Assembly (NCBI GenBank): GCA_018334615.1
Contig: JAGXLP010000002.1
Coordinates: forward strand, 1-38,316
Source: Candidatus Bipolaricaulota bacterium
Lineage (GTDB): Bacteria > Bipolaricaulota > Bipolaricaulia > M55B111
Length of the DNA stretch: 38,316 nt
Direction of reading: 5' to 3'
This document shows, piece after piece, positions 31,247 to 38,316 of this stretch; the first letter of the stretch is position 1; each line of letters begins with the position of its first letter. A model generated the notes under the pieces. That model was given only the letters and a program-made list of their open reading frames with translations, had not been told where the DNA came from and searched no databases. Made by a program: the position numbers and the translations under genes.

Positions 31247-31789
31247 CTAGAGCCCCAGTTCGCCCTGAATCTTCTGCATGCCTGTTAATACCAGGTTGAA
31301 GAACTCCTTAAGTTCAAACCCCATCTCCTCGCAGCTTGCTATTGCCTCTCTATCAACCGATTTTGCAAAGCTGCTTTCGTCGTATCGGTTCTTGATGAAA
31401 TCTGGATCCATGTCTTCGAGGCCCTCTGGATGTACTAAGGCCCCGGCTACGATTAAGCCGGTTAAAGGGTCTATGGCGTAAATTGCTTTTTCCATGTTTG
31501 TTGTGGCGGGTTTTTGGCCTGCATGGGCCTGTATCGCGTCAAGTTGTTTGTTTGAGAGATCGTATTCCTTGAGCATCCCGACTGTCTTAATCCCATGTTG
31601 GTCCGGGTCGTCCTTAGTATCTTCATAATCGAGATCGTGTAGAAGACCTGCGATTCCCCATTCTTCCTCATCCTCGTCGAAGTAACTGGCGAGTTCCCTC
31701 ATTCCCGCTTCTACTGCCTTCATGTGTTTTATTAAATTGTCTTCTGATATGTTTTCCTTTACTAGGTCTAAAGCAGTTTCTCTGTTCAA
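31247..31789 (-). CDS. HD-domain metal-dependent hydrolase, substrate unknown
   Basis: A 180-residue protein with the HD metal-site pattern: His in LIKHMKAVE, HD in GLLHDLDYE (about residue 51), His in IQAHAG, and Asp in YAIDPLTG. This arrangement belongs to a widespread stand-alone HD family in anaerobes, predicted to be a phosphohydrolase. TTG start behind GGGTGAT. It is the last gene of the minus-strand prmC-ftsE-ftsX unit, 13 bases after ftsX. Whether it acts on nucleotides or signalling molecules is unknown. Confidence 0.8.
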   Translation of the reverse strand: MNRETALDLVKENISEDNLIKHMKAVEAGMRELASYFDEDEEEWGIAGLLHDLDYEDTKDDPDQHGIKTVGMLKEYDLSNKQLDAIQAHAGQKPATTNMEKAIYAIDPLTGLIVAGALVHPEGLEDMDPDFIKNRYDESSFAKSVDREAIASCEEMGFELKEFFNLVLTGMQKIQGELGL

Positions 31790-31802
31790 GTTTTATCACC
31801 CG

Positions 31803-32687
31803 TCAGGAGTTATTGTTTAATTGTGAGTTCCATTGTTCGTCTACCACGCGTGTGCTGGAAAGAGAAGCAAGAAATCCCAGGACTATACCCAGAAGGATTG
31901 ACCAGGCCATTGTGATAAGCAGGGAAGTGCTGTTCAATAATCCCGATAGCTGTTGGCTTAACCAAAGTCCACTAATAGACCACGCAGAAAGTGCAAACAG
32001 AAGTAAAATGCTCAACACAGACCCGATAAAGCCAGTGAGTGAACCGAGTATTACCAGCGGTAGTTTTACCGAAAATCTGGAAAGACCGGAATATTTTACT
32101 ATCTGAAGCTCTCCTTCCCAGCTGTCGAGTATATCTCTGGCGGTAGATCGAATAAAGTAAAAGGTCATGGCAGCCAGGAGGACGCCGATTAAGAGGATTA
32201 TAATTTTCACCCACAGCGTCAGTGAATCGGACCTACGGGACTGAGATAAGTTTGAAAGAGTAGAAACCATTTCTATCTGTGGTTGAGTTTTTAGTTCCTC
32301 CAGTAATTTCTCCCTGTCGGAAGTTTTAATCAGGAAAAAATCTGAATCACCCGAAAATTCCGGTGGTATACTGAGTATTCCCTGTTGAACTTCTTCTGAC
32401 AGCACCAGGATAATGTTTTCCACTGACTCCAGTCTTCGGAGAGACAGGTAAAGGTCGTTAATTGAACCTGCGGAAAGTCCTGGTTTAATCTGGGTTAGCG
32501 TATTGTGATTCTCGGGAAAATTTTTTAGATCGTTGGAGACTTTCGGTGGTTGGTTTTTTGGAAGCAGAAGCACATAGATAAGGACTATGAAGATAAAAAT
32601 AGATAACAGCGCGCCGAGGACCTTTCCATACTTACCCCGGTCCATCAAGCCCCCGAACTCTCTGATGAAATAGAAACTTTTTTTCAT
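31803..32687 (-). CDS. ftsX: FtsX-type cell-division membrane protein
   Basis: A 294-residue membrane protein with the FtsX layout: cytoplasmic N-terminus, a first span (about residues 23-43), an external domain of ~130 residues, and three further spans (roughly 158-180, 208-235 and 255-280). The cytoplasmic segment before span 3 (STARDILDSWEGELQIVKYSGLSRFSV) matches the family's coupling region next to FtsE. FtsEX normally transmits ATPase-driven movement to peptidoglycan hydrolases outside. Here the partner FtsE lacks ATPase motifs. It starts 6 bases after ftsE; no strong ribosome-binding site, suggesting coupling. Confidence 0.85.
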   Translation of the reverse strand: MKKSFYFIREFGGLMDRGKYGKVLGALLSIFIFIVLIYVLLLPKNQPPKVSNDLKNFPENHNTLTQIKPGLSAGSINDLYLSLRRLESVENIILVLSEEVQQGILSIPPEFSGDSDFFLIKTSDREKLLEELKTQPQIEMVSTLSNLSQSRRSDSLTLWVKIIILLIGVLLAAMTFYFIRSTARDILDSWEGELQIVKYSGLSRFSVKLPLVILGSLTGFIGSVLSILLLFALSAWSISGLWLSQQLSGLLNSTSLLITMAWSILLGIVLGFLASLSSTRVVDEQWNSQLNNNS

Positions 32688-32693
32688 TTTAGT

Positions 32694-33359
32694 TTAACCG
32701 ACGACCCTGCTGTCCAGGTTGCTTTCAATTTTCCTGACTCTGTCAAAATTTCCGCTTAAATCATCCGTCAGTAACAAAACGCTCAATCCTTTTTCTTCGT
32801 TAACCCGATACAACACCTTTAATATTTCCTCTTTCTCTTGTGAGTTTAAGGCCAGAAACGGTTCGTGGCAAACAAGTAGGTCGGGATTGTTTACTATGGA
32901 TATAGCTAAACTGGTTTTAGCTTTTTTTGTCTCTTCTCTCTGTCGGCAGAGAGCTTCCCTCTCGTCCTCCAGTCCAGTTAGTTGGAGAGTTTCCTCCAGG
33001 CGTTCTTCGAGGTCTCGGGGCATCTCCGTAACTGCTAACTTGAATTTCAGGGCTTGAAGGACCGTCTTATTTTCTGGTAATGGAAACTCTCTTGGGAGGA
33101 AACTAACCTCCTCTCTTAACATTCTTTTTCTTTTTTTTGGGCTTAACCTAACGATATTTCTGTCCGCGAGAACTATCTGGCCCGAGCTTGGAGATATATC
33201 CCCGGTTAATACGTCAAAAAGGGTATCGTACTGTATTGTCGTCATGTCGGCAAGTTGAGCAATATCCCCTTGATCCAATGTGAAGCTTAAATTTTCCAGT
33301 AATACCTCTTCGTCCCCATCGTAAACAGACAACTCGGCAATTTGTACGATCTTTGACAT
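32694..33359 (-). CDS. ftsE: Degenerate FtsE-like ABC protein (predicted pseudo-ATPase)
   Basis: A 221-residue protein that aligns along the length of FtsE and adjoins ftsX. The fold markers remain (LLENLSFTLDQGDI, SPSSGQI, IVNNPDLLV), but the catalytic ones do not. At Walker A, where GPSGAGKST is expected, it reads ADMTTIQYD. The Q-loop Gln is lost (FLPREFPLP). The signature LSGGE position reads REETK. Walker B is LLVCHEP instead of LLLADEP (Asp to His), and the H-loop THD is TDD. The frame is intact and it sits two bases after prmC and six before ftsX, so it looks maintained rather than decayed. Probably a structural partner of FtsX. Confidence 0.75.
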   Translation of the reverse strand: MSKIVQIAELSVYDGDEEVLLENLSFTLDQGDIAQLADMTTIQYDTLFDVLTGDISPSSGQIVLADRNIVRLSPKKRKRMLREEVSFLPREFPLPENKTVLQALKFKLAVTEMPRDLEERLEETLQLTGLEDEREALCRQREETKKAKTSLAISIVNNPDLLVCHEPFLALNSQEKEEILKVLYRVNEEKGLSVLLLTDDLSGNFDRVRKIESNLDSRVVG

Positions 33360-33361
33360 AT

Positions 33362-34219
33362 TTACTCCCCTTTTCTGGCGTATAAAATTCTATCCTTTCC
33401 CTGGAGATCTTCCAACAATTTTATCTTACTCAAATTAACTGAGGAAGCACAGTCTTTTATTTTATCGCCCTGGGCGTGCCCTATTTCGAGAAAAATAGCG
33501 CCGTTCTCGGTTAGGTACTCTTCCACCCCTGATAAAATATGTTTGATCTCTCGTAACCCTTCTTTTCCTCCGTTTAAAGCCTCGATAGGCTCGTGATCCT
33601 TAATTTCAGCCTTCAATTCAACTATTTCTGAACTTGCCACGTAAGGCGGGTTGGAGACTATCAGATCGAATGTGCCACTAACATCGGAAAACCAGTCCGA
33701 CTGGAGAAATTCTATTTGATCTCCCAGGTTATTTTTTTCGGCGTTGATCTTTGCCAGTTCTAGAGCGTCGGCGCTCTTATCCACTGCCGTGACCTTTGGT
33801 TGGACTAAAAACCGAGCCATTGCTATTGCAATTGCTCCCGAGCCGGTCCCCAGATCCAGTACGGTTAGGTTCTTTTGTTCTCTAAACCGAGAAAGGATTT
33901 CTTCCGTCATGTTTTCCGTTTCGGGTCTGGGAATCAGGGCTCGATCGTCAATCTTTAAAGTAAATCCCATAAAGGAAACCTGATTTGTTATGTATTGTAA
34001 GGGTTGACCTGATTTCCTCTCTTTAACTAAGGGTCTAAAATTATCCAATTCCTTTTTGTCTAACGGTCTGTCCGGGTTAGTGTAGAGTTTTAATCTATCT
34101 ATATCCAGGGTATGAGCTAAGAGCTTTTCTGCTTCCAGACGCGATCTTTCGACCCCCGCCCCCTTAAAATAATCCCTTGTCCAGTCTAAAATCTCTTTTA
34201 CTGTCCAAGTTTTTGGCAG
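33362..34219 (-). CDS. prmC: Release factor glutamine methyltransferase, apparent non-AUG start
   Basis: Methylates the Gln of the GGQ motif in release factors RF1/RF2 using SAM. The catalytic domain shows LDLGTGSGAIAIA (SAM loop) and the SNPPYV motif. From the first conventional start, TTG 34048, the product would be 228 residues and lack the N-terminal helical domain. The same frame runs upstream to a stop at 34226-34228 and encodes a clear PrmC N-terminus: KTWTVKEILDWTRDYFKGAG, then RSRLEAEKLLAHTL. No ATG, GTG or TTG occurs there; CTG (34219-34217), 7 bases after GAGTG, gives 285 residues, the usual length. Alternatives are ATC at 34222 or a sequence error. Confidence 0.88.
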   Translation of the reverse strand: MPKTWTVKEILDWTRDYFKGAGVERSRLEAEKLLAHTLDIDRLKLYTNPDRPLDKKELDNFRPLVKERKSGQPLQYITNQVSFMGFTLKIDDRALIPRPETENMTEEILSRFREQKNLTVLDLGTGSGAIAIAMARFLVQPKVTAVDKSADALELAKINAEKNNLGDQIEFLQSDWFSDVSGTFDLIVSNPPYVASSEIVELKAEIKDHEPIEALNGGKEGLREIKHILSGVEEYLTENGAIFLEIGHAQGDKIKDCASSVNLSKIKLLEDLQGKDRILYARKGE

Positions 34220-34333
34220 GATATATCACTCAACTTTAAAAGTTTTATAAGTGGTTTCTAAAGCGAATTTAAGGATATCATAACATTGCAAAAAGGTCAA
34301 GTCGCCGCTAAACTTTCTTATTGATTGTTTGCC

Positions 34334-34363
34334 TTTGCTCTCGGGGAAAACGTCTCTTATATA
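34334..34363 (+). promoter_or_regulatory. Candidate promoter for the lipoprotein-ispD unit
   Basis: TTTGCT (34334-34339), 18 bases, TATATA (34358-34363) in the 212-bp divergent gap between prmC and the lipoprotein gene. The -35 is weak. For prmC on the other strand only a poor TTAAAT-17-TATAAA (34272-34244) is visible. Confidence 0.3.
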
Positions 34364-34431
34364 TAAGTCATGCTACCTGGGGGAAGGATAGATCGAGCAA
34401 CTTGAAGATTGAATTAACTGGAGGCTAGTTA

Positions 34432-34935
34432 ATGAAGAGAATATCTTTGCTTGTACTGTTAATTGCCGGCCTGCTTTTTTCCTTATCCGGTTGTTCCTTG
34501 TTTAATCAAGGTCCCGATATTCAGAATTGGCAGCCCGTTGCCTCTCCAGATGGTAGGGAGATGATTTTTTCTACCAAAGTGGACGGAAATTTCCAGCTCA
34601 TCTGGTTTGACCCCGAAACAAAAGAGAGAAAACAGATAACCCGGAATGATTACGACGACTGGGGTCCGGACTGGGGACCTGAGGGTGAAAGAATAGTCTT
34701 CGTGTCCAAGAGGAATGACAATACAGACATTTACTCCGTGAACGTGGATGGTTCCGAGGAAACCAGGTTAACCACTAACTCGTCTCAGGATGTAAATCCG
34801 AGATGGAGTGGTACTTCTAAAGTTGTTTTCAACTCGGACAGAACGGGTTCCTGGGAGATATTTACCGTCACACTTCCCGACAAAAGCATAAACCAGGTTA
34901 CTAGCTCGTCAGGTGAAGAAGGGGAAGAGGGATAA
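34432..34935 (+). CDS. Small PD40/TolB-like beta-propeller lipoprotein
   Basis: A 167-residue exported lipoprotein. The signal peptide has a basic start (MKR), a hydrophobic core and the lipobox LSGC with the lipidated Cys at 21. The mature part contains three WD40-like PD40 repeats with the typical SPDGREMIFST, GPEGERIVFVSKRNDNTDIYSVN and NPRWSGTSKVVFNSDRTGSWEIF patterns. A full propeller needs more blades, so it may oligomerise or be a fragment-like minimal form. Tail is Ser/Glu-rich. ispD follows after 9 bases. Role unknown. Confidence 0.8.
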   Translation: MKRISLLVLLIAGLLFSLSGCSLFNQGPDIQNWQPVASPDGREMIFSTKVDGNFQLIWFDPETKERKQITRNDYDDWGPDWGPEGERIVFVSKRNDNTDIYSVNVDGSEETRLTTNSSQDVNPRWSGTSKVVFNSDRTGSWEIFTVTLPDKSINQVTSSSGEEGEEG

Positions 34936-34944
34936 ATCCGGAAA

Positions 34945-35634
34945 ATGTACGGAGAATACACGGTCGGGGTGGTGATATTAGCCGCCGGCAGAAGTGAGCG
35001 GATGGCCGGACGGTTAAACAAGGTTTATCAAGAGGTACTTGGGTCTCCCGTGTTAAACTATTCAATATCTACCTTCATCGGTACTGGAGCAGTTGACGAG
35101 TTCGTTTTGGTGTTCAATGAGAAGGATGAGGATATGTTGGAGAGCCGAGTACTATCCACCGTGGAAGTAGATGTACCGATAGAAACCGTTCCCGGAGGCG
35201 AAAGACGGCAGGACTCCTCCCGAGCGGGATTAGAATATATGGATACGGATTACGTTTTTGTTCACGATGGTGCAAGACCGTACTTTAGTTCTCAATTGGC
35301 CGAAACTCTTCTGGAAGCGGCTGTAGAACACCGTGCCGCGTTTCCCGGTGTTAAACCCGTTGATACTATTCGGGAAAACAAAGAGGGTTTTGCCGGTCCT
35401 ACCGTAGACAGAGATAAACTTGTCAGAGTACAAACCCCTCAATGTTTTGAGAGAGATCTCGTCTTCGGGGCTATCGATAAGTCGGTAAAACAGAATGAGT
35501 ATTATTCGGACGACGCCGCAGCGGTCATGAATTATGCTAATTTAAAGCCACGGGTAGTCCGGGGAGAAAGGGGTAATATAAAATTGACTACCGAAGAAGA
35601 TATTAAATTTATCGAGTTACTCCTTTCTTCTTAG
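34945..35634 (+). CDS. ispD: 2-C-methyl-D-erythritol 4-phosphate cytidylyltransferase
   Basis: Joins MEP and CTP to form CDP-ME, the substrate of IspE (first gene in this window). The 229-residue product has the nucleotide-binding VVILAAGRSERMAGRLNKVY loop, with conserved Arg and Lys, the VHDGARP motif near residue 108, and KLTTEEDIKF near the end. Length matches the family. IspF, often fused or adjacent, is not present. Confidence 0.94.
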   Translation: MYGEYTVGVVILAAGRSERMAGRLNKVYQEVLGSPVLNYSISTFIGTGAVDEFVLVFNEKDEDMLESRVLSTVEVDVPIETVPGGERRQDSSRAGLEYMDTDYVFVHDGARPYFSSQLAETLLEAAVEHRAAFPGVKPVDTIRENKEGFAGPTVDRDKLVRVQTPQCFERDLVFGAIDKSVKQNEYYSDDAAAVMNYANLKPRVVRGERGNIKLTTEEDIKFIELLLSS

Positions 35635-35678
35635 GCTAATATTTTGGTCCGATTCGTTTGCGATGAAAGGAAGTACGT

Positions 35679-35684
35679 TATAAT
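35679..35684 (+). promoter_or_regulatory. Candidate -10 element for secG
   Basis: A perfect TATAAT directly before the secG ribosome-binding site (AGGAGGT, 35689-35695). A TTGCGA lies 15 bases upstream, a short spacer. If used, the leader would be only about 8 bases. Confidence 0.25.
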
Positions 35685-35698
35685 ATTTAGGAGGTAAA

Positions 35699-35923
35699 AT
35701 GATCGCGCTAATAATACGAGTGATTTTTTATTTGAGTTCGTTTGGACTTATCGGTATAGTTCTGGTTCAAATGAGTGAACATGCTGGGTTGGGCGGTGCT
35801 TTTGGTGCCGGTGGGTCAAGTACCGTATTTGGCAGGGATGAGCAAACCGATCCCAAGAGAACTGCCACCTCCGTGCTGGCAGCTCTATTTATGATCGCAA
35901 GTTTGCTGCTGTCCATTATTTAG
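35699..35923 (+). CDS. secG: Preprotein translocase subunit SecG
   Basis: Small auxiliary subunit of the SecYEG channel. The 74-residue protein has two membrane spans (about residues 3-22 and 54-74) around the conserved loop GIVLVQ, GLGGAFGAGGSSTVFG and the region that dips into the membrane. TAGGAGGT precedes the ATG. It lies upstream of two peptide-transporter ATPase genes. Confidence 0.95.
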   Translation: MIALIIRVIFYLSSFGLIGIVLVQMSEHAGLGGAFGAGGSSTVFGRDEQTDPKRTATSVLAALFMIASLLLSII

Positions 35924-35947
35924 GCGAAAAAACTTTTTGGGGGATTT

Positions 35948-36934
35948 ATGCCTTTAATAGAGCTTAATGACCTGAAGACCTATTTCTATACAGAAGATGG
36001 TGTGGTTAAAGCCGTCGACGGTGTTACGTTTAGTATTGACAAACAACAGACCCTTGGCGTCGTCGGGGAAAGTGGTTGTGGTAAATCTGTCACGGCACTT
36101 TCCATCATGGGACTGGTACCCATGCCGCCAGGGAAGATAGAAGGAGGCGAGATTCTGTTTCACCGCAACGGCGAACCCGTAGATTTAACAAAATTAAACC
36201 CCAAGGGCAGGGAAATACGTTCCATTCGAGGAAACGAAATAGCGATGATATTTCAGGAACCAATGACATCTTTAAATCCGGTGTTTACGATAGGTAACCA
36301 GATTATGGAAGCTATAACGTTACATCAGGATGTTAATAAGGGGGAAGCCAGGACTATCGCAATACAGATGCTTGAAGAAGTCGGAATACCTTTGCCCGCG
36401 CAAAGAGTCGACGAATACCCCCATCAGCTTTCCGGAGGGATGAGGCAGCGAGCGATGATCGCCATGGCTCTTTCGTGTAATCCCACCATGCTTATAGCTG
36501 ACGAACCTACTACGGCACTGGACGTAACTATTCAGGCACAGATACTGGAATTAATGGGAGACCTCCAGGATGAATTTGATACCTCGATCATGTTTATTAC
36601 CCATGACCTGGGTGTCATAGCGGAGATAACCAGTTACGTTGTGGTAATGTATCTCGGGAAGATAGTTGAGAGTGGAGATGTCCATGAAATATATAAGGAT
36701 CCCACGATGCCATACACGCAGGGGTTGATGGAATCGATACCTTCCCTGGACGTCGACAAAGGACGCCTGGAACCGATTAAAGGCGTTGTTCCCGATCCTT
36801 ACGAAGTCCCAGAGGGCTGTCCGTTCAACAATAGATGTCCTCACGTTATGGATATTTGCAAAGAGGAAGATCCACCTTTGGAGAAGGTGGGCGAAGACCA
36901 TAAATCTTCCTGCTGGTTGCATATTGATCATTAA
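35948..36934 (+). CDS. Oligopeptide/dipeptide ABC transporter ATPase, OppD/DppD type
   Basis: Cytosolic motor of an Opp/Dpp-type importer. The 328 residues contain Walker A GESGCGKS (near residue 39), Q-loop FQEPMTSLNP, signature LSGGMRQR, Walker B LIADEPTTALDV and the H-loop THDLGV. The C-terminal Opp/Dpp domain has the cysteine-rich CPFNNRCP plus MDIC motif. All catalytic residues are present. It is followed 15 bases later by its OppF-type partner. No permease or binding-protein genes are adjacent within the window. Confidence 0.92.
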   Translation: MPLIELNDLKTYFYTEDGVVKAVDGVTFSIDKQQTLGVVGESGCGKSVTALSIMGLVPMPPGKIEGGEILFHRNGEPVDLTKLNPKGREIRSIRGNEIAMIFQEPMTSLNPVFTIGNQIMEAITLHQDVNKGEARTIAIQMLEEVGIPLPAQRVDEYPHQLSGGMRQRAMIAMALSCNPTMLIADEPTTALDVTIQAQILELMGDLQDEFDTSIMFITHDLGVIAEITSYVVVMYLGKIVESGDVHEIYKDPTMPYTQGLMESIPSLDVDKGRLEPIKGVVPDPYEVPEGCPFNNRCPHVMDICKEEDPPLEKVGEDHKSSCWLHIDH

Positions 36935-36949
36935 TAGGGGTGAGATTAA

Positions 36950-37999
36950 GTGGTAGAAATGGAGTCTGACCGGCTTCTTGACGTTACCGGGATGAAAAAG
37001 TATTTTCCCGTTCGGAAGGGAGTCTTTAAACGCGTAGTTGGTCACGTAAAGGCCGTTGATAACGTAGATTTGTTTATCCGCGAAGGGGAAACTCTTGGTC
37101 TGGTGGGAGAAAGTGGATGTGGTAAGACCACAGCTGGCAGGACTATTTTGCGATTAATAGAGCCAACCGCCGGCCAGATGTTGTTCCGCAGTGAAGAGCT
37201 TGGTAATGGAACCGGGAAGGTAGTCGACATTGCTCAAGCGGGTAAACGTGAGCTCAAACGACTCCGGCGAGACATGCAGATTATATTTCAGGACCCGTAC
37301 TCCTCACTAAATCCTCGCATGACCGTCGCCAGTATCGTTGGTGAGCCTCTGATAGTTCACGGTATTGGATCAAAACGAGAAAGAAACGATCGGGTAAAGG
37401 AATTGCTTCGTGCCGTTGGGATGACCGAAAACCACATGAAACGGTATCCTCACGAGTTCAGTGGAGGACAGAGGCAACGAATAGGTGTGGCGCGAGCTCT
37501 TGCCCTGGATCCTCAGTTGATAATCGCTGATGAGCCCGTTTCTGCCCTAGATGTTTCCATTCAGGCCCAGGTACTCAATCGTCTTGATGATCTCCAGGGT
37601 GAATTTGGTCTAACCTATTTGTTTATCGCTCACGACCTTTCTGTAATCAAACACATTAGCGATAGAGTTGCCGTTATGTACCTGGGGCAGATAGTAGAGC
37701 TAAGCTCGGTAGATAAGCTTTTCTCGGACCCAAAACACCCCTACACTGAAGCTTTGATGTCCGCAGTGCCCGTTGCAAACCCCGACTTCGAATCTGAAAG
37801 GATAATCCTGGAGGGCGACGTGCCGTCACCTGTCGATCCTCCTTCCGGATGCTATTTCCATCCCAGGTGTCCGTACAGTGAGCCAGATTGTAGTGAAAAG
37901 GAGCCTGAGTTCAGGGAAATAGAACACGATCACTACGTGCACTGTATCTACGCCGACGAACTGGATCTTATCGGATTGAAGTCGCAGGCAAGTGAGTAG
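36950..37999 (+). CDS. Oligopeptide/dipeptide ABC transporter ATPase, OppF/DppF type
   Basis: Second motor subunit of the same importer, 349 residues. Walker A GESGCGKTT, Q-loop FQDPYSSLNPRMTV, signature FSGGQRQR, Walker B IIADEPVSALDV, H-loop AHDLSV, and the C-terminal CYFHPRCP motif with further Cys. The start is GTG 36950 behind AGGGGTGA; an ATG nine bases later is an alternative. It overlaps rdgB by 8 bases. Pairs with the preceding gene to form a heterodimer. Confidence 0.92.
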   Translation: MVEMESDRLLDVTGMKKYFPVRKGVFKRVVGHVKAVDNVDLFIREGETLGLVGESGCGKTTAGRTILRLIEPTAGQMLFRSEELGNGTGKVVDIAQAGKRELKRLRRDMQIIFQDPYSSLNPRMTVASIVGEPLIVHGIGSKRERNDRVKELLRAVGMTENHMKRYPHEFSGGQRQRIGVARALALDPQLIIADEPVSALDVSIQAQVLNRLDDLQGEFGLTYLFIAHDLSVIKHISDRVAVMYLGQIVELSSVDKLFSDPKHPYTEALMSAVPVANPDFESERIILEGDVPSPVDPPSGCYFHPRCPYSEPDCSEKEPEFREIEHDHYVHCIYADELDLIGLKSQASE

Positions 38000-38316
38000 T
38001 TTTTGCCTACTCTTAGGGACGAAGAATCCGGGTAAAGTCAAGGAAGCGAAGGAAATACTGTCGTTTCCAGGCGAAAACTTACAAATCCTCTCATTTCGGG
38101 AGAGAAATTTTGCTGACGTAGACGAGAGTGGGGAAACTTACGCGGACAATTCTCTAAAAAAAGCCAGGTACATAAGCCAAGAAACTGGGTTACCCGTTTT
38201 GAGCGACGATTCTGGCCTTGAAGTTTTTTCTTTAAACGGTGCTCCTGGTCCACGATCGGCAAGATTTGCGGGACCTGGGTCAACTGATGAGGAAAATCTC
38301 AATTTGCTTCTGGATA
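37992..38316 (+). CDS. rdgB: dITP/XTP pyrophosphatase (RdgB/HAM1), 3' end outside window
   Basis: House-cleaning enzyme that hydrolyses non-canonical purine triphosphates such as dITP and XTP. Read from GTG 37992, overlapping the preceding stop, the 108 visible residues begin MSSFCLLLGTKNPGKVKEAK, with the family motifs GTKNPGK, GETYADNSLKKA, LPVLSDDSGLEV and GPRSARFAG. The ribosome-binding site is weak, suggesting coupling to the transporter gene. The family is about 195-205 residues, so roughly half is missing past base 38316. Confidence 0.92.
   Translation, partial: MSSFCLLLGTKNPGKVKEAKEILSFPGENLQILSFRERNFADVDESGETYADNSLKKARYISQETGLPVLSDDSGLEVFSLNGAPGPRSARFAGPGSTDEENLNLLLD

Noticed and set aside
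32694..33359. Treating the FtsE-like gene as a decayed pseudogene
   Set aside because: The frame is full length, without internal stops, tightly spaced in an operon, and the non-catalytic fold positions are conserved; selective maintenance is more likely.
1..38316. CRISPR arrays, insertion sequences, integrases, prophage or toxin-antitoxin genes
   Set aside because: No regularly spaced repeats and no transposase, integrase, Cas or toxin-like protein in any frame I examined.

Overview
The window is a bacterial chromosome segment of roughly mid-40s % GC by eye. It is built around one long, co-oriented information-processing cluster: rpoC, rpsL-rpsG-fusA, then the S10, spc and alpha ribosomal operons through rpoA-rplQ. 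Several traits point to a deep-branching, non-proteobacterial lineage: an RpoC of about 1657 residues with a large insertion between its N-terminal zinc finger and the core (known from Thermotogae and Deinococcus-Thermus), zinc-ribbon forms of S14, S4, L24, L36, adenylate kinase and RecO, and a long-form HPF. Proteins are rich in Asp/Glu (RpoC, L6, EF-G, RpoA tail), which would fit some salt adaptation. I infer Thermotogota or a neighbouring candidate phylum and cannot fix it further.

Layout. (1) 1-8424: ispE on the minus strand, divergent from era-deoC-recO-hpf-(PP-loop protein)-uvrD/pcrA, then fmdB and a 692-bp non-coding stretch. A 117-bp degenerate repeat lies at the left edge (over the 3' end of ispE) and again, same orientation, directly before rpoC. 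(2) 8425-31071: 33 consecutive plus-strand genes, mostly with gaps of a few bases or overlaps. A perfect TTGACA-17-TATAAT promoter sits at the 3' end of rpoC. rpoB is absent upstream of rpoC, tuf is absent after fusA and rpmD (L30) is absent between rpsE and rplO. The cluster closes with a strong intrinsic terminator. (3) 31247-34219, minus strand: prmC-ftsE-ftsX-HD-domain hydrolase. (4) 34432-38316, plus strand: a PD40 lipoprotein, ispD, secG, the ATPase pair oppD-oppF, and rdgB cut by the window edge.

How it fits together: the core makes ribosomes, RNA polymerase (beta', alpha) and the Sec channel (SecY here, SecG separately); adk, map and infA are the usual passengers. Flanking genes serve ribosome assembly and hibernation (era, hpf), release-factor modification (prmC), repair (recO, uvrD), isoprenoid synthesis (ispE, ispD) and nucleotide hygiene (rdgB).

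Most unusual points: an FtsE homologue that has lost every ABC ATPase motif yet remains next to an intact ftsX; an S11 that stops exactly where the conserved Asn-Gly (isoaspartate) tail should begin; rpoC separated from rpoB, with the repeat copies bracketing the intervening block; a second enlarged region in RpoC; a prmC whose N-terminal domain is only reachable from a non-AUG start; and a PP-loop protein lacking the normal PP-loop residues.
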